DNA of 52,382 nt, taken from the NCBI GenBank assembly GCA_028821395.1, contig JAPPGP010000253.1:49201-101582 (forward strand). Reading direction: 5' to 3'. Position 1 is the stretch's first letter. Every line of letters begins with the position of its first letter. Positions 51,996 to 52,382 of the stretch are shown here, piece by piece. A program made the translations under genes and the position numbers. This DNA is from Defluviicoccus sp. Lineage in GTDB: Bacteria; Pseudomonadota; Alphaproteobacteria; MPNO01. The notes beneath the pieces are model-generated. The model was not told the DNA's origin. It did no database searches and saw nothing but the letters and a program-made list of their open reading frames with translations.

Positions 51996-52382
51996 AGAAA
52001 CTCAAGGAGCTGAACTGGTTCTGGTCGGCGCTGATCATCCTCGGCTTCTTTCTGATCTGGGAGCTTGTGTGCCTGGCCACCAATATGCCGGATTTCATTC
52101 TGCCGCGGCCGAGCCAGTTCGCCGTCGTCCTGGTCGATCAGTTCCACGGCATCCAGCGGCACGGGCTGCAGACCCTGATGACCACCACGACCGGCTTCGC
52201 CGGGGGGGTGCTGGTGGGCGTGATCATCGGCGCGATCATCGGGTCGTCGAAGGTTCTCTACAACGCCTGCTACCCGATGCTGGTCGGCTTCTACTCGATA
52301 CCCAAGGTCGCGCTGGTGCCGGTCTTCGTCGTCTGGTTCGGGATCGGCACCGTGCCGGCCATTCTCACCTCGCTGGTGATCT
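51992..52382 (+). CDS. ABC transporter permease, SsuC/TauC-like (3' end outside window)
   Basis: The first 130 residues of an inner-membrane permease. The first helix is WFWSALIILGFFLIWELVCL, then MPDFILPRPSQFAVVL, a second and third helix with GFAGGVLVGVIIGAIIGSSK, and IPKVALVPVFVVWFGIGTVP, the start of the cytoplasmic EAA-like coupling region. The reading frame continues past the window edge. It completes the NMT1-type importer operon. Confidence 0.9.
   Translation, partial: MKKLKELNWFWSALIILGFFLIWELVCLATNMPDFILPRPSQFAVVLVDQFHGIQRHGLQTLMTTTTGFAGGVLVGVIIGAIIGSSKVLYNACYPMLVGFYSIPKVALVPVFVVWFGIGTVPAILTSLVI

Noticed and set aside
1-52382. CRISPR array, tRNA or rRNA genes
   Set aside because: No regularly spaced repeats and no cloverleaf or rRNA signatures were noticed on reading both strands.

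Overview
The window is GC-rich DNA from what looks like a heterotrophic alphaproteobacterium. The pointers are a solo clpS, TRAP and NMT1-type transporters, several Rieske oxygenases, a ferredoxin-P450 pair, HigA- and AbrB/PIN-type antitoxins, and IS1380, IS5 and IS21 remnants. This is inferred from gene families only; there is no rRNA or tRNA in the window.

Left chromosomal part (1-18462): a homopolymer-rich start; a GPP34-domain gene; decayed TRAP transporter fragments; a surface-polysaccharide block (asparagine synthase, a frameshifted methyltransferase, a GT4, a TupA-like ATP-grasp and a GT2 that has lost its stop codon); a tight amidohydrolase / Rieske oxygenase / phytochelatin-synthase-like operon; a broken HigA-type antitoxin; an MFS exporter; a DNA alkylation repair protein; PreA; ClpS; ferredoxin plus cytochrome P450; and an AbrB/PIN toxin-antitoxin pair.

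Island (about 18463-48942, 30.5 kb): a phthalate-dioxygenase-type Rieske gene on the minus strand is cut in two. Its C-terminal piece lies at 17887-18462 and its N-terminal piece at 48943-49698. The DNA between them carries two tandem tyrosine recombinases beside the right junction and 15/16-matching inverted repeats just inside both junctions, so it reads as one integrative element. Its cargo is defensive. A co-oriented run from 24369 to 40420 contains AbiEi and AbiEii, then a complete class 1 DISARM system (drmD, drmMI, drmA, drmB, drmC), with a membrane protein and a Thoeris-like TIR protein set between drmMI and drmA. AbiEi, AbiEii and drmD overlap at their ends, as do drmMI with the membrane gene and drmB with drmC, which suggests one translationally coupled multi-layer phage-defence operon. 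A divergent uncharacterised gene with a possible HEPN motif and an AlbA_2/Schlafen-type gene lie upstream. The edges hold mobile debris: ExeA-like and RepA-like ATPases, a Toprim gene, IS5, IS1380 and IS21 pieces, a rodZ fragment and an AT-rich orphan.

Right chromosomal part (48943-52382): the N-terminal half of the broken Rieske gene and, divergent from it, an NMT1/SsuA-type ABC importer (binding protein, ATPase, partial permease) with overlapping genes. The importer probably once fed the disrupted catabolic gene.
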